DNA of 64,000 bases from Klebsiella huaxiensis (GCF_003261575.2 NZ_CP036176.1:1-64000); one strand, 5' to 3'. Positions 36,460 to 45,329 are shown, counted from the first letter of the stretch. Made by a program: numbers and translations. Notes: generated from the sequence alone by a model not told the origin.

Positions 36460-36553
36460 AAATCATACTGAATGTGATATTTAGCATTAAACACACAATA
36501 ATATCTGATATGATATTTGAATTATTAGTAAGAAATCATACATGATATGATTT
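36460..36553 (+). promoter_or_regulatory. Repeated AAATCATA/TATGATTT operator region
   Basis: An AAATCATA-N5-TATGATTT palindrome (36533-36553) lies 38 bp before the gene at 36591. A second AAATCATA is at 36460-36467, and TGATATGATAT at 36506-36516 repeats the half-site. The clustering suggests an autoregulated promoter. Confidence 0.55.
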
Positions 36554-36590
36554 TTAACCTAACCGGACATGTTCAGACGGAGCGAGCAGG

Positions 36591-36854
36591 ATGGATGAGA
36601 AAGAAGTGAATTTTTCACTCAGCTATGAGCAGCTGACCCGGATAGCGGAAGAGCGTATCCGTGAATGCAATCTGGACAGCCAGGGCGCGATTTACATCAG
36701 CGAGTCAGCCAAGGCCGGTGCCGTGCTGAGCTATTGGTATGAACTGGCCATAAATGGCTATGCCTCAGTGAATGCCATAAAGAGACAAGAGCTCATAGAC
36801 GCCGATCACCTGCGCCTCAGACAACTCATCTGGCCGGAGGCGGACAAGCAATGA
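36591..36854 (+). CDS. Hypothetical protein, 87 residues
   Basis: An unrecognised acidic, helical protein. It overlaps the next gene by 4 bases (ATGA), which indicates an operon of at least two genes. Its promoter region carries the AAATCATA repeats. The size and operon position would suit an antitoxin-like or accessory subunit, but no family motif is visible. Confidence 0.6.
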   Translation: MDEKEVNFSLSYEQLTRIAEERIRECNLDSQGAIYISESAKAGAVLSYWYELAINGYASVNAIKRQELIDADHLRLRQLIWPEADKQ

Positions 36855-37417
36855 CTCAGGCGCGCCGACCATCGCCGCTGCAGCGGCGGGTGCTGATTGT
36901 GCTGGCCGCCCTCGATGCGAAACGTCCGGGGCCGGTGGCGACGCGGGATATCGAGCGGGTGCTGGAGCAGGGCGGGGATGCCCCGGTGTACGGGCCGAAC
37001 CTGCGCGCCTCCTGCCGGCGCATGGAAGCCGCGGGCTGGCTGCGCACCCTGCGCGCCCCGAACCTGCAGCTGGCCGTCGAGCTGACGGAGGCCGGTCGCG
37101 GCATTGCAGAACCGCTCTTCCAGGCAGAACGCGAGGCTGAAACGGCACGACAACGACTGACAGACGTCCGGCGTCTGCCGTTACGCCAGACGGCTGCCGG
37201 TGACGCGGTGGAGCTGCAGCTGGGTGACGGTCATTACTCCCTGCGGGAAGCGGCCTACGTGATCCGTCTGGACGGTACCACCTGCCTGCAGCTGACGGAT
37301 GCCGGCGGCATACGCCGGATAAAAGAGGGCGATCCCCTGCAGGTGGCCAGCTGGTATCAGACCTGTTTTGATGCAGGCCTGCCGGTCACCGTCCAGGTGA
37401 ATGAGAGCCGGGACTGA
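36851..37417 (+). CDS. Hypothetical winged-helix-like protein, 188 residues
   Basis: I do not recognise a named family. The N-terminal half (SPLQRRVLIVLAALDAK...TRDIERVLEQG...RMEAAGWLRTLR) reads like a winged helix-turn-helix. It has a GC content clearly above its neighbours, with Arg/Ala-rich composition. It is coupled to the gene at 36591 and followed 30 bp later by the gene at 37448. A DNA-binding role is inferred. Confidence 0.62.
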   Translation: MTQARRPSPLQRRVLIVLAALDAKRPGPVATRDIERVLEQGGDAPVYGPNLRASCRRMEAAGWLRTLRAPNLQLAVELTEAGRGIAEPLFQAEREAETARQRLTDVRRLPLRQTAAGDAVELQLGDGHYSLREAAYVIRLDGTTCLQLTDAGGIRRIKEGDPLQVASWYQTCFDAGLPVTVQVNESRD

Positions 37418-37447
37418 TAGCCACCACACAAGGAATATGAGCATAAA

Positions 37448-37942
37448 ATGAAAGTCACTGAACCCGGGCTGAATAAGCTGATCGATAACCTGAACACCCT
37501 GATTTGCGAGGACAGCCTGCTCACGCGCCAGGAGCGTGAAACGCTGGTACTGGCCGTCGCCGCTATCGGCGCCATGAAAGCGCGCGTCGGCTTGAAAAAA
37601 GGCGATGCGCCGACCGTTGCCAGACGGGAAAAAAGGGAGAAAAAAGACCGCCAGCCTGATCCGCGTTTTCCGCGAGCCGGTCATCCCTGGCAGGAAGACG
37701 AAAAAACCTTACTGAGTGATGCGCTCGATTCGGTACCGGACGAAGAGATTGGCAGGCATCTGTTCTGGCTTTCCGAGAAACTGGGCAGAACGCCTTTCAG
37801 TGTTGCTTTCCAGATCGCGGCAATCAGGGAGCTGCAGGACGGCTGGGAGGAGCAGTTCAGGGAGATTTCGGATAACATTCGCTTGTCCGGCCTGAGCATC
37901 AGTGATTATCTTAAGCAGAACGGCACGGACCTGAACGCCTGA
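37448..37942 (+). CDS. Hypothetical protein, 164 residues
   Basis: Unrecognised. A helical N-terminus is followed by a basic linker (ARREKREKKDRQPDPRFPRAG) and a second helical part resembling a Myb/SANT-like trihelix (PWQEDEKTLLSDALDS...FWLSEKLGRTPFSVAFQI). The W-spaced pattern and RTPFSV helix suggest DNA contact. It is in line with the two preceding genes and probably shares their transcript. Confidence 0.6.
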   Translation: MKVTEPGLNKLIDNLNTLICEDSLLTRQERETLVLAVAAIGAMKARVGLKKGDAPTVARREKREKKDRQPDPRFPRAGHPWQEDEKTLLSDALDSVPDEEIGRHLFWLSEKLGRTPFSVAFQIAAIRELQDGWEEQFREISDNIRLSGLSISDYLKQNGTDLNA

Positions 37943-37985
37943 ATGCCATTTTCGTTACAGACAAATTATATAACTGAGGGCAGTG

Positions 37986-38354
37986 ATGAAAACAGCGGTA
38001 TGGGTGGTGGTGTATTTCGCGATGTGTTTTCTGCTTTTCACAGGATGGATGTTCGCCTTTGCGCAGTATGCGCCCTATAACGGGCAGGAACACGCGTTTT
38101 CTCTGACGTATCTGCTTAATTTATTTTTTCTTCATGTTGTGATGGTACCTTACTACGAGTTTATTCAGACTGAAACATACAGCAATGCATTAATGAGTAT
38201 GGCAGATGAATCCGGTCAGATGATACGTTTTCATCACGTAGTGCCTGTTCTCTGGATATATAGTCTGTCCGCACTCTTAACTTTTGCGGTTTACATTACA
38301 TATGCAAAATGGTTCACTCATAACCGACTGAAAGAAAAGCATCTTCCAGAATGA
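37986..38354 (+). CDS. Small membrane protein, 122 residues
   Basis: It has three likely membrane helices (residues about 3-25, 38-60 and 90-112) and no known motif. GAGGG lies 6 bases before the ATG. It comes 44 bp after the preceding gene and 30 bp before the Hha-like gene, in a run of same-strand small genes. Confidence 0.6.
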   Translation: MKTAVWVVVYFAMCFLLFTGWMFAFAQYAPYNGQEHAFSLTYLLNLFFLHVVMVPYYEFIQTETYSNALMSMADESGQMIRFHHVVPVLWIYSLSALLTFAVYITYAKWFTHNRLKEKHLPE

Positions 38355-38384
38355 TATTACCGGGACACCTCAGGATATAAATTA

Positions 38385-38588
38385 ATGACGAAACAGGAAT
38401 GGATTTTACGACTACGCCGCTGTACATCACAGGAAACTCTGGAAAGGATAATAGAAAAAAATAAATATTCCCTGACGGATGACGAACTTGAGCATTTTAA
38501 TGCCGCAGTGGATCACCGGCTGGCGGAAATGGCAATGGGGAAGTTTTATGATAAAATACCTGCAGGCGTCTGGAAATATGTTAAATAA
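38385..38588 (+). CDS. Hha/YmoA-family nucleoid modulator
   Basis: A 67-residue protein closely patterned on Hha: LRRCTSQETLERIIEKNKYSLTDDELEHFNAAVDHRLAEM...YDKIPAGVWKYVK. Hha proteins pair with H-NS and strengthen silencing of AT-rich horizontally acquired DNA. Plasmid copies often lessen the fitness cost of the plasmid. The key acidic and Arg residues of the H-NS contact face (DHRLAE) are kept. Confidence 0.88.
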   Translation: MTKQEWILRLRRCTSQETLERIIEKNKYSLTDDELEHFNAAVDHRLAEMAMGKFYDKIPAGVWKYVK

Positions 38589-38636
38589 TACAGCCAGCAT
38601 CAGTCTGTTCGCAGTTATCTCACCTGGAGCGCAATC

Positions 38637-38894
38637 ATGAATATGATATTTGAACTGATTGGATTGTTACTGGTAGTCGGATGCGCATTCTTCACCACTT
38701 TTTTCTTAGCCGCAGTAGCAGGCACTATGGTAGTTATTCTTGGATGGGGAATTTCTATTGTCACCCCGAAGGTGGTTACCTGTACTAATGATTGCATCAC
38801 TACTGTTTTTGATGCCAAACCCTTTGGCTGGCTTCTGATTGTGTTTTCATTAACCATGATGTTCTTTATTATCAGGGGTATGATTAAACGTTAG
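38637..38894 (+). CDS. Small two-pass membrane protein, 85 residues
   Basis: Two strongly hydrophobic helices (about residues 3-42 and 63-83) flank a short loop with Cys residues (VVTCTNDCITTVF). No family recognised. It follows the Hha-like gene by 48 bp in the same direction. Confidence 0.55.
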   Translation: MNMIFELIGLLLVVGCAFFTTFFLAAVAGTMVVILGWGISIVTPKVVTCTNDCITTVFDAKPFGWLLIVFSLTMMFFIIRGMIKR

Positions 38895-39042
38895 ATTGCC
38901 TTTAGTGTGTAGTTAAATCATCATCACAACAGCGTTAATCTGAAACTGATATTGCCGGAGGGGATCATCATGACGGGAAGAGGCATTAACACAGTACGTA
39001 TCGGTGATGAAGTGAAGCACATCGCCGAGCTCGATGCACTAA

Positions 39043-40238
39043 GGAAGGTGCGAACAAGTTCCTGATATGAGATCATCATATTCATCCGGAGCGCATCCCA
39101 GAGGGACATCATGAGCCATCAACTCACCTTCGCCGATAGTGAATTCAGCACTAAGCGCCGTCAGACCCGAAAAGAGATTTTCCTCTCCCGCATGGAGCAG
39201 ATTCTGCCATGGCAGAATATGACCGCTGTCATCGAGCCGTTTTATCCCAAGGCGGGCAATGGCCGACGGCCCTATCCGCTGGAGACCATGCTGCGTATTC
39301 ACTGCATGCAGCATTGGTACAACCTGAGCGACGGTGCCATGGAAGATGCCCTGTACGAAATCGCCTCCATGCGCCTGTTTGCCCGATTATCCCTGGATAG
39401 CGCCCTGCCGGATCGCACCACCATCATGAATTTCCGCCACCTGCTCGAGCAGCATCAACTGGCCCGTCAATTGTTCAAGACCATCAATCGCTGGCTGGCC
39501 GAAGCAGGCGTCATGATGACCCAAGGCACTTTGGTGGATGCCACCATCATTGAGGCACCCAGCTCTACCAAGAACAATGAGCAGCAACGCGATCCGGAGA
39601 TGCATCAGACCAAGAAAGGCAATCAGTGGCACTTTGGCATGAAGGCCCACATTGGTGTCGATGCCAAGAGTGGCCTGACCCACAGCCTGGTCACCACCGC
39701 GGCCAACGAGCATGACCTCAATCAGCTGGGTAATCTGCTTCATGGAGAGGAGCAATTTGTCTCAGCCGATGCCGGCTACCAAGGAGCGCCACAGCGCGAG
39801 GAGCTGGCCGAGGTGGATGTGGACTGGCTGATCGCCGAGCGTCCCGGCAGGGTAAAAACCTTGAAGCAGCATCCGCGCAAGAACAAAACGGCCATCAACA
39901 TCGAATACATGAAAGCCAGCATCCGTGCCAGGGTGGAGCACCCGTTTCGCATCATCAAGCGGCAGTTCGGCTTCGTGAAAGCCAGATACAAGGGGCTGCT
40001 GAAAAACGATAACCAACTGGCGATGTTATTCACCCTGGCCAACCTGTTTCGGGTGGACCAAATGATACGTCAGTGGGAGAGATCTCAGTAAAAACCGGAA
40101 ATAACGCCAGAAATGGTGGAAAAAATAGCCTAAATAGGCTGATTCGATGTGTTTGCGGGAAAAAAATCGGCCCAGATCCGCGAAATTTTAATCAGCGAGT
40201 CAGCTTGGGAAGAAATGACCTGCTTATTCGCACCTTCC
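39043..40238 (+). mobile_element. IS5-family element (ISKpn26-like), complete
   Basis: The element is 1196 bp with GGAAGGTGCGAA...TTCGCACCTTCC terminal inverted repeats. Perfect CTAA target duplications flank it at 39039-39042 and 40239-40242. One intact transposase gene fills it. The size, ends and protein match the IS5 group closely; the ISKpn26 name is from memory of that element. Confidence 0.9.
39111..40091 (+). CDS. IS5-family transposase
   Basis: A 326-residue DDE transposase. The catalytic regions are visible as GTLVDATIIEAP, FVSADAGYQGAP and YMKASIRARVEHPFRIIKRQFG (the Y-R-E signature). The ATG follows AGAGGGA. It is uninterrupted and ends 147 bp before the right IS end. Confidence 0.93.
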   Translation: MSHQLTFADSEFSTKRRQTRKEIFLSRMEQILPWQNMTAVIEPFYPKAGNGRRPYPLETMLRIHCMQHWYNLSDGAMEDALYEIASMRLFARLSLDSALPDRTTIMNFRHLLEQHQLARQLFKTINRWLAEAGVMMTQGTLVDATIIEAPSSTKNNEQQRDPEMHQTKKGNQWHFGMKAHIGVDAKSGLTHSLVTTAANEHDLNQLGNLLHGEEQFVSADAGYQGAPQREELAEVDVDWLIAERPGRVKTLKQHPRKNKTAINIEYMKASIRARVEHPFRIIKRQFGFVKARYKGLLKNDNQLAMLFTLANLFRVDQMIRQWERSQ

Positions 40239-40539
40239 CTAACACTCATGCATGAATGGTCAAAGCTTAAAAAAGAAAATGCAGACCTGTATGACTATAA
40301 CCGTCAGGTTAACCGGGGGTGGCGCGGTTTTATTCTTCGCCTGATGGGTATCCATTTGCCTGAAAAAAAACGTGTTTGTCTTTATGGCATTAATGCCAGA
40401 AAAGAATCCATCTATCCCGACTGAAGCCGTGCTGGCAGTGATAGTGAGCAGGCCATTGCAGAAGAAGAGCTGTAATTTGACGCTTAGTTGCTGATATTTA
40501 ACATAAAACGCATTATCGACACTTTGAGATGTGTAGCAT

Positions 40540-40587
40540 TTGCTATACGTTCGTGTTGTGTTATTCTTGTATACCAATTGCTATACA
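40540..40587 (+). promoter_or_regulatory. Toxin-antitoxin operator repeats
   Basis: TTGCTATAC occurs twice (around 40540 and 40577). An inverted pair TGTATA/TATACA spans 40568-40587, just before the antitoxin ribosome site. This is where an RHH antitoxin would bind to repress its own operon. Confidence 0.6.
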
Positions 40588-40599
40588 GGAGAGGTGTGT

Positions 40600-40866
40600 A
40601 TGAAATCAGATGTTCAACTCAACCTAAGAGCTAAAGAGTCTCAGAGAGCACTCATCGATGCCGCTGCAGAGATCCTTCATAAATCGCGAACCGACTTTAT
40701 CCTAGAGATTGCCTGCAAGGCTGCGGAGAATGTGATCCTTGATCGCCGTGTTTTCAATTTTAACGACGAACAGTATGCAGAGTTCATCGATATGCTCGAT
40801 GCACCAGTCGAGGATGATTCCGCCATTAATAAACTACTGGCAAGGAAACCTCAGTGGGACGTATAA
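40600..40866 (+). CDS. DUF1778 RHH antitoxin (KacA/TacA type)
   Basis: An 88-residue antitoxin with an N-terminal RHH domain (MKSDVQLNLRAKESQRALIDAAAEILHKSRTDFILE) and a C-terminal toxin-neutralising tail (DDSAINKLLARKPQWDV). GGAGAGG precedes the ATG. It overlaps the toxin gene by 13 bases. It represses the operon and blocks the acetyltransferase toxin. Confidence 0.9.
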   Translation: MKSDVQLNLRAKESQRALIDAAAEILHKSRTDFILEIACKAAENVILDRRVFNFNDEQYAEFIDMLDAPVEDDSAINKLLARKPQWDV

Positions 40867-41336
40867 CCGCGCCCGAGCCGTTATCCAGCGCTCATCAGCT
40901 GGCTGAGTTCGTCAGTGGAGAGACAGTCCTCGATGAATGGCTAAAACAGAGAGGTTTAAAAAATCAAGCTCTTGGCGCTGCCCGAACGTTCGTTGTTTGC
41001 AAGAAGGGTACGAAGAAAGTAGCTGGTTTTTACTCTTTGGCCACCGGTAGCGTTAACCATACGGAAGCTACAGGCAGTCTTCGGCGTAACATGCCAGATC
41101 CTATACCGGTGATTATACTCGCTCGCCTGGCGGTAGATGTCTCATTGCACGGAAAAGGGGTTGGTGCCGATTTACTCCACGATGCAGTTCTACGGTGTTA
41201 TCGCGTAGCTGAGAACATTGGCGTTCGTGCGATAATGGTTCATGCGCTTACTGAAGAAGCCAAAGGTTTCTATGCTCACCATGGATTTAAGGCATCACAA
41301 ACTCATGAGAGGACTCTGTTTCTAAAGCTTCCATGA
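40854..41336 (+). CDS. GNAT acetyltransferase toxin (KacT/TacT type)
   Basis: A 160-residue toxin with the GNAT fold. The acetyl-CoA loop is in LHGKGVGADLLHDA and the catalytic Tyr is in FYAHHGF. Such toxins acetylate the amino group of charged tRNAs and stop translation. The start is GTG inside the antitoxin gene. The pair would act as a plasmid addiction module and looks intact. Confidence 0.9.
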   Translation: MGRITAPEPLSSAHQLAEFVSGETVLDEWLKQRGLKNQALGAARTFVVCKKGTKKVAGFYSLATGSVNHTEATGSLRRNMPDPIPVIILARLAVDVSLHGKGVGADLLHDAVLRCYRVAENIGVRAIMVHALTEEAKGFYAHHGFKASQTHERTLFLKLP

Positions 41337-41456
41337 CTGGTTGCTGGAGTGGGAAAGTAGCAGGCCACTGCCTCAACATATTGATTTTTATTTCGTTTAT
41401 TATTGAATTTAACATAATCTTTGTTATGCGCACCTGTATTGTTATAACCATTTAGT

Positions 41457-41488
41457 AATGTCACTTTTTATCCAGATAGAAATGTCAC
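41457..41488 (+). repeat. Probable left-end repeats of ISNCY-type element
   Basis: AATGTCAC occurs twice, at 41457 and 41481, framing TTTTTATCCAGATAG, 45-75 bp before the transposase ATG. Repeated binding motifs at an element's end fit this IS group. No matching right end was found downstream. Confidence 0.45.
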
Positions 41489-41532
41489 CTTAGAGTAAGC
41501 TAAACTGAATGCAATTCTAAGGGACTCAACGC

Positions 41533-42891
41533 ATGTTGGTGACCATGTCAGATAAAGAGATCCACCGTTTACCGGTGATACAGGCAGTTTGTGAAAAGCG
41601 TCTGCGCCGTCGTGATGCAGCATCACAGCTTGGCATTTCAGAACGTCAGGCGCAACGGCTTATTAATCGTTACCGGGTTTCAGGTGCTGAAGGACTTGTC
41701 AGCCGCAAACGCGGTAAACCCAGCAACCGTCGGCTGACCGAATCTCTCAAAATGCGTGTACTCACGCTGATACGTGAAAACTACAGTGACTTTAGACCCA
41801 CACTGGCCGCAGAAAAGCTCAGAGAGCGCCATAATATCCGGCTTTCAATCGAGACCGTCCGCAACTGGATGACGTCTGACGGAATCTGGATCCCACATGC
41901 CCGACGCAAGTCACGGGTTTATCAACCCCGGCATCGACGTGATTGCCTGGGGGAACTGATCCAGATCGACGGCTCCCACCATGACTGGTTTGAAGGCCGT
42001 GCACCAAAATGCTGCCTGCTGGTCTTTATCGATGATGCCACCGGCCGTCTGATGCATTTGCGGTTCAGCGAATCAGAAACAGCCTTTGACTACATGCTGG
42101 CTACCCGGGAATACATTGAGCAGCATGGGAAGCCGGTATCACTGTACAGTGACAAACACGCAATATTTCGCGTCAGTGGTCCAGAGAATCGCAATACCAC
42201 TGTTACCCAGTTCGGACGTGTGCTTTATGACCTGGCAATCGAGCTTATCTGTGCCAACAGCTCTGAAGCTAAAGGCCGCGTGGAACGTGCGAATCAGACT
42301 CTTCAGGATCGACTGATCAAAGAAATGCGTCTGGAAGGTATTACCGGCATTGAGGCAGCAAATGCCTGGCTTGCCACTTTCATTGCAGACTTTAACCGCC
42401 GATTCTCACGTCCGGCCAGGTTCCCCAAAGATTTACATCGTCCGGTGCAGGAAAGCCCCGATGAATTAAGAGACATCTTTGCCTGGCATGATGTTCGTAC
42501 CGTGTCGAAATCACTGACCTTCCAGTACGATAAGATCCTTTATCTCATGGACCCAACAGAAGAAAATAGCCGTCTTGCCGGTGAAAAAATTAAAGTACTG
42601 GATTATCCCGATGGCACCCTCGCCTTCCACTATGGGCACCGGAGCCTTAAGTGCCAGGCATTTGATAAGCTGGCCTGTGTCGACCAGGGGCAGATTGTTG
42701 ATAACAAACGTCTCGGGACAGTACTCAGACTGGCTCAGGTAAAGCAGGATGAGCGGGAAAGCGAAGGTAAACGGGAACGAAGCAAAAAATCGCCCAGCCG
42801 TAAGGCTCAGGTGCGCGTCCAGGAACAGCTCCGGGCTATCAATCCCGTTCTGGTAGACCCGAGCTTGTTTGTGGCAAGTTCAAAGCGATAG
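41533..42891 (+). CDS. ISNCY-family transposase (ISKpn21-like)
   Basis: A 452-residue transposase. It has an N-terminal helix-turn-helix pair (LRRRDAASQLGISERQAQRLINRY) and an integrase core with ELIQIDGSHHDWF, FIDDATGRLM and SSEAKGRVERANQTLQDRL, which supply the D-D-E triad. A basic C-terminal tail follows. The size and order fit the ISNCY group; the ISKpn21 comparison is from memory. The gene looks intact. Confidence 0.8.
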   Translation: MLVTMSDKEIHRLPVIQAVCEKRLRRRDAASQLGISERQAQRLINRYRVSGAEGLVSRKRGKPSNRRLTESLKMRVLTLIRENYSDFRPTLAAEKLRERHNIRLSIETVRNWMTSDGIWIPHARRKSRVYQPRHRRDCLGELIQIDGSHHDWFEGRAPKCCLLVFIDDATGRLMHLRFSESETAFDYMLATREYIEQHGKPVSLYSDKHAIFRVSGPENRNTTVTQFGRVLYDLAIELICANSSEAKGRVERANQTLQDRLIKEMRLEGITGIEAANAWLATFIADFNRRFSRPARFPKDLHRPVQESPDELRDIFAWHDVRTVSKSLTFQYDKILYLMDPTEENSRLAGEKIKVLDYPDGTLAFHYGHRSLKCQAFDKLACVDQGQIVDNKRLGTVLRLAQVKQDERESEGKRERSKKSPSRKAQVRVQEQLRAINPVLVDPSLFVASSKR

Positions 42892-42949
42892 AATCGACCA
42901 TCAGTGCTGCAAAGTACCGGAACAGTGAGCACCCAAAAGGATACTTGAG

Positions 42950-43741
42950 ATGATTAAATTCCCGACTAAAAAACGCGTTGATTTGTATAAAAATGCTGTC
43001 AGTTCTGAGCAATTACATCTGGATCTGGCTGCGGCTCAGGAGTTCATGTTTGATGCCTGGGAAACTGATGACCTGGACGTTGTGCTGAAACTCATCAGAA
43101 AAGCTATCAAGAAATCCCCGCTCTGTGCTGACGCATACTCATTCTACTGCGAGATATCTCAAGAACCTCCTGAGTCAAAAATTGGGAATCTGGAGACGGC
43201 TTTGTACGCAGCCAGCATTGCTCTTGGCGAGGATTTTCAGGAGTTCGCAGGACGTTTCTGGGGATTTGTCGAAACACGTCCATATATGAGAGCAAAAGCA
43301 GCTTTGGCTGATGCCTTATGGGAGTCCGGTAATTTCTACCCAGCCATGGCTCATTGCCGCGAAATGCTCAAGCTCAACCCGAACGACAACCAGGGGATTC
43401 GCCATTTATTAACTGGTTATTATCTCGAAATGGAAATGGTGGATGAGCTGACCTTACTACTGGATGATTATTCAGAAGATGTGCGCCCGTATCTCCAGTA
43501 TACACGCGCCCTCCTCGCCTACAGACAGTCATCCCCTGATGCCGATGATATCGCTAGAACTGCGATTGATTCTAATAAACACATTCCCGGCTTGTTATCA
43601 AAGTGCAGATTGCAACCTAAGTCTAACAGTGGATATATTACGTTAGGTGGAATGGACGAGGCCATTGATTATGTCAATAGCAATATAAAACCATGGATTC
43701 GTACTTCTGGTGCAATTGAATGGATTGTCAATCGCATTTAA
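42950..43741 (+). CDS. TPR-like (ST7-like) protein beside ISNCY transposase
   Basis: A 263-residue helical-repeat protein. Several 34-residue-like units are visible (DDLDVVLKLIRKAIKKSPLCADAYSFYCEIS and NFYPAMAHCREMLKLNPNDNQGIRHLLTGYYLEM), matching tetratricopeptide repeats and the bacterial ST7-like group. AAAGGATACTTGAG precedes the ATG. It lies 58 bp after the transposase and may be a passenger gene. Its function, apart from protein binding, is unknown. Confidence 0.68.
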   Translation: MIKFPTKKRVDLYKNAVSSEQLHLDLAAAQEFMFDAWETDDLDVVLKLIRKAIKKSPLCADAYSFYCEISQEPPESKIGNLETALYAASIALGEDFQEFAGRFWGFVETRPYMRAKAALADALWESGNFYPAMAHCREMLKLNPNDNQGIRHLLTGYYLEMEMVDELTLLLDDYSEDVRPYLQYTRALLAYRQSSPDADDIARTAIDSNKHIPGLLSKCRLQPKSNSGYITLGGMDEAIDYVNSNIKPWIRTSGAIEWIVNRI

Positions 43742-43774
43742 ATGATGAAGGCCATTGCTTAGGCCTCCATCATT
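43741..43774. terminator. Bidirectional terminator between convergent genes
   Basis: AATGATGAAGGCC pairs with GGCCTCCATCATT with one mismatch around an 8-base loop. It lies at the junction of the TPR gene and the leftward macro-domain gene. Confidence 0.7.
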
Positions 43775-43781
43775 AATTTAA

Positions 43782-44552
43782 CTACAAGCCATTTCTTGCA
43801 GTCTTTAATTCTAAAAGATTGACTTTATCAATCTTCCCTTCATGGATCATTATTGTCAATTTCGCAGGGTGTTTAAATCGCATCTCGCTTATCCTAAAAG
43901 TCCAAAGCATGATCTTTAGGAGATCTTGCTCATCGATAATTTTATGACCTTTAATTCTGGTGAGCCCGGACCCAAAGATTGGTACAGAAACGCTTTTCTG
44001 AGCGTAAACACGATTCACTTTGTCCCAAAAATTTATTAAAAACCCAAGATACTCGGGCATGGTGAGATACGCTTCATTGTGTCTGTTGAATTTAGATAGC
44101 GCGGTAAGTATGTAATCATGGTAGACGCATATGGTACCAATCTCAAATTTTTGTTTTTTACCTTCAGGCCGATCCGCATTGATTTCTTTTATTTCATCCG
44201 AATCAAATCGATAATTTTCTATATATGCATCTAATTCACTAACAGAGCAATCACAGTATTCTCTAATGAATTTACCATTAAGGCTGGCTTGAGCAATGAT
44301 TCGTTCATCAACTTGAGTGTCAAAGTATTCATTAAAAGCTATAACTTTCAAACCTTCCTGCTTAAAGATATCCCCTGTTTTAATAACAACTGTACTTTCC
44401 TCTATAGTCAGATTGATTTCCCTCAAGCCATTTGCTCTGAACCACAACCAAAGATAGCCGACGAAAAGCACTAGGATACAAGCTATGCCCGCTGCAATTT
44501 TTTGCTTTGCAGGAATATCAACAAAAATAACTACGGCACCAATAAAACCAAA
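43782..44552 (-). pseudogene. 5'-truncated macro-domain membrane protein (ThsA-macro-like)
   Basis: The frame reads, from the IS junction, FGFIGAVVIFVDIP...ILVLFVGYLWLWF, two membrane helices. It continues into IEESTVVIKTGDIF...VIAFNEYFDTQVDERII and FLINFWDKVNRVYAQKSVSVPIFGSGLTRI, which resembles the macro-like domain family of Thoeris ThsA (a former DUF). No start codon lies upstream before an IS3-family fragment takes over near 44552. The first in-frame GTG (44471) is inside the second membrane helix. I therefore call it truncated. The family call is moderate. Confidence 0.6.
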
Positions 44553-44556
44553 TGAG

Positions 44557-44933
44557 AGTGTAGAAAAGCGCTTTGGAAATACGCTTTACCTGCCACACGC
44601 AGTTGAGTGGCTGACTGATAACGGCAGTTGCTACATAGCGGACGCCACAAGGACGTTCGCTGCCTCACTCGGGTTCATCGTGTGTACGACGCCGGTGCGT
44701 AGTCCGGAGAGCAATGAGATGGCTGAATCGTTCGTGAAAACGTTCAAGCGTGACTACGTGTATGTGAATGACCTGCCGGATGCGGTGACCGTAATGGAAA
44801 AACTGACGGAATGGATGGAAGACTATAATAACTGGCATCCTCATAAAGGGCTGAAAATGCAGTCACCAAGAGAGTACAGAAGTTCGCTACTAGCTATAAA
44901 TTAGCCGTGTCCGTTTTAGCGGGGGCAACTCCA
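44557..44933 (+). mobile_element. IS3-family 3' fragment
   Basis: The frame [25 protein letters not shown]...WHPHKGLKMQSPREYRSS is the last 110 residues or so of an IS3-family OrfB, including the second and third catalytic acids. A GC-rich right end (GCGGGGGCAACTCCA) closes it. The left two thirds are missing. Confidence 0.8.
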
Positions 44934-45329
44934 TTACGATACCCGGCTATGTCACGATGAACTGCGGCGTAAGAAAATCAGCGCGCTTATCCCTCCCCGA
45001 AAAGGTGCGGGTTACTGGCCCGGTGAATATGCAGACCGTAACCGTGCAGTGGCTAATCAGCGAATGACCGGGAGTAATGCGCGGTGGAAATGGACAACAG
45101 ATTACAACCGTCGCTCGATAGCGGAAACGGCGATGTACCGGGTAAAACAGCTGTTCGGGGGTTCACTGACGCTGCGTGACTACGATGGTCAGGTTGCGGA
45201 GGCTATGGCCCTGGTACGAGCGCTGAACAAAATGACGAAAGCAGGTATGCCTGAAAGCGTGCGTATTGCCTGAAAACACAACCCGCTACGGGGGAGACTT
45301 ACCCGAAATCTGATTTATTCAACAAAGCC
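44932..45329 (+). mobile_element. IS5/IS903-like 3' fragment
   Basis: The open frame (HYDTRLCHDELRRKKISAL...RSIAETAMYRVKQLFGG...GMPESVRIA) is the C-terminal third of an IS903-group transposase. It ends at the characteristic right end TTATTCAACAAAGCC (45315-45329). It begins directly at the end of the IS3 fragment, so one rearranged into the other. Confidence 0.82.

Larger units (their letters stand above)
38970..40424 (+). pseudogene. 84-codon gene split by an IS5-family insertion
   Basis: The 5' part (38970-39042, MTGRGINTVRIGDEVKHIAELDA) and the 3' part (40243-40424, ending ARKESIYPD) lie on either side of the IS. Removing the IS and one copy of its CTAA target duplication restores one open frame of exactly 85 codons: ...AELDALTLMHEWSKLKKENADL.... 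GGAGGGG precedes the ATG. The family is unknown. The restored product is a small basic protein that looks partly coiled-coil. Confidence 0.85.

Noticed and set aside
40142..40238. Frame running from the IS right end into the split gene (40149-40424)
   Set aside because: Its first part is IS sequence; the true frame is the one restored by joining 38970-39042 to 40243.
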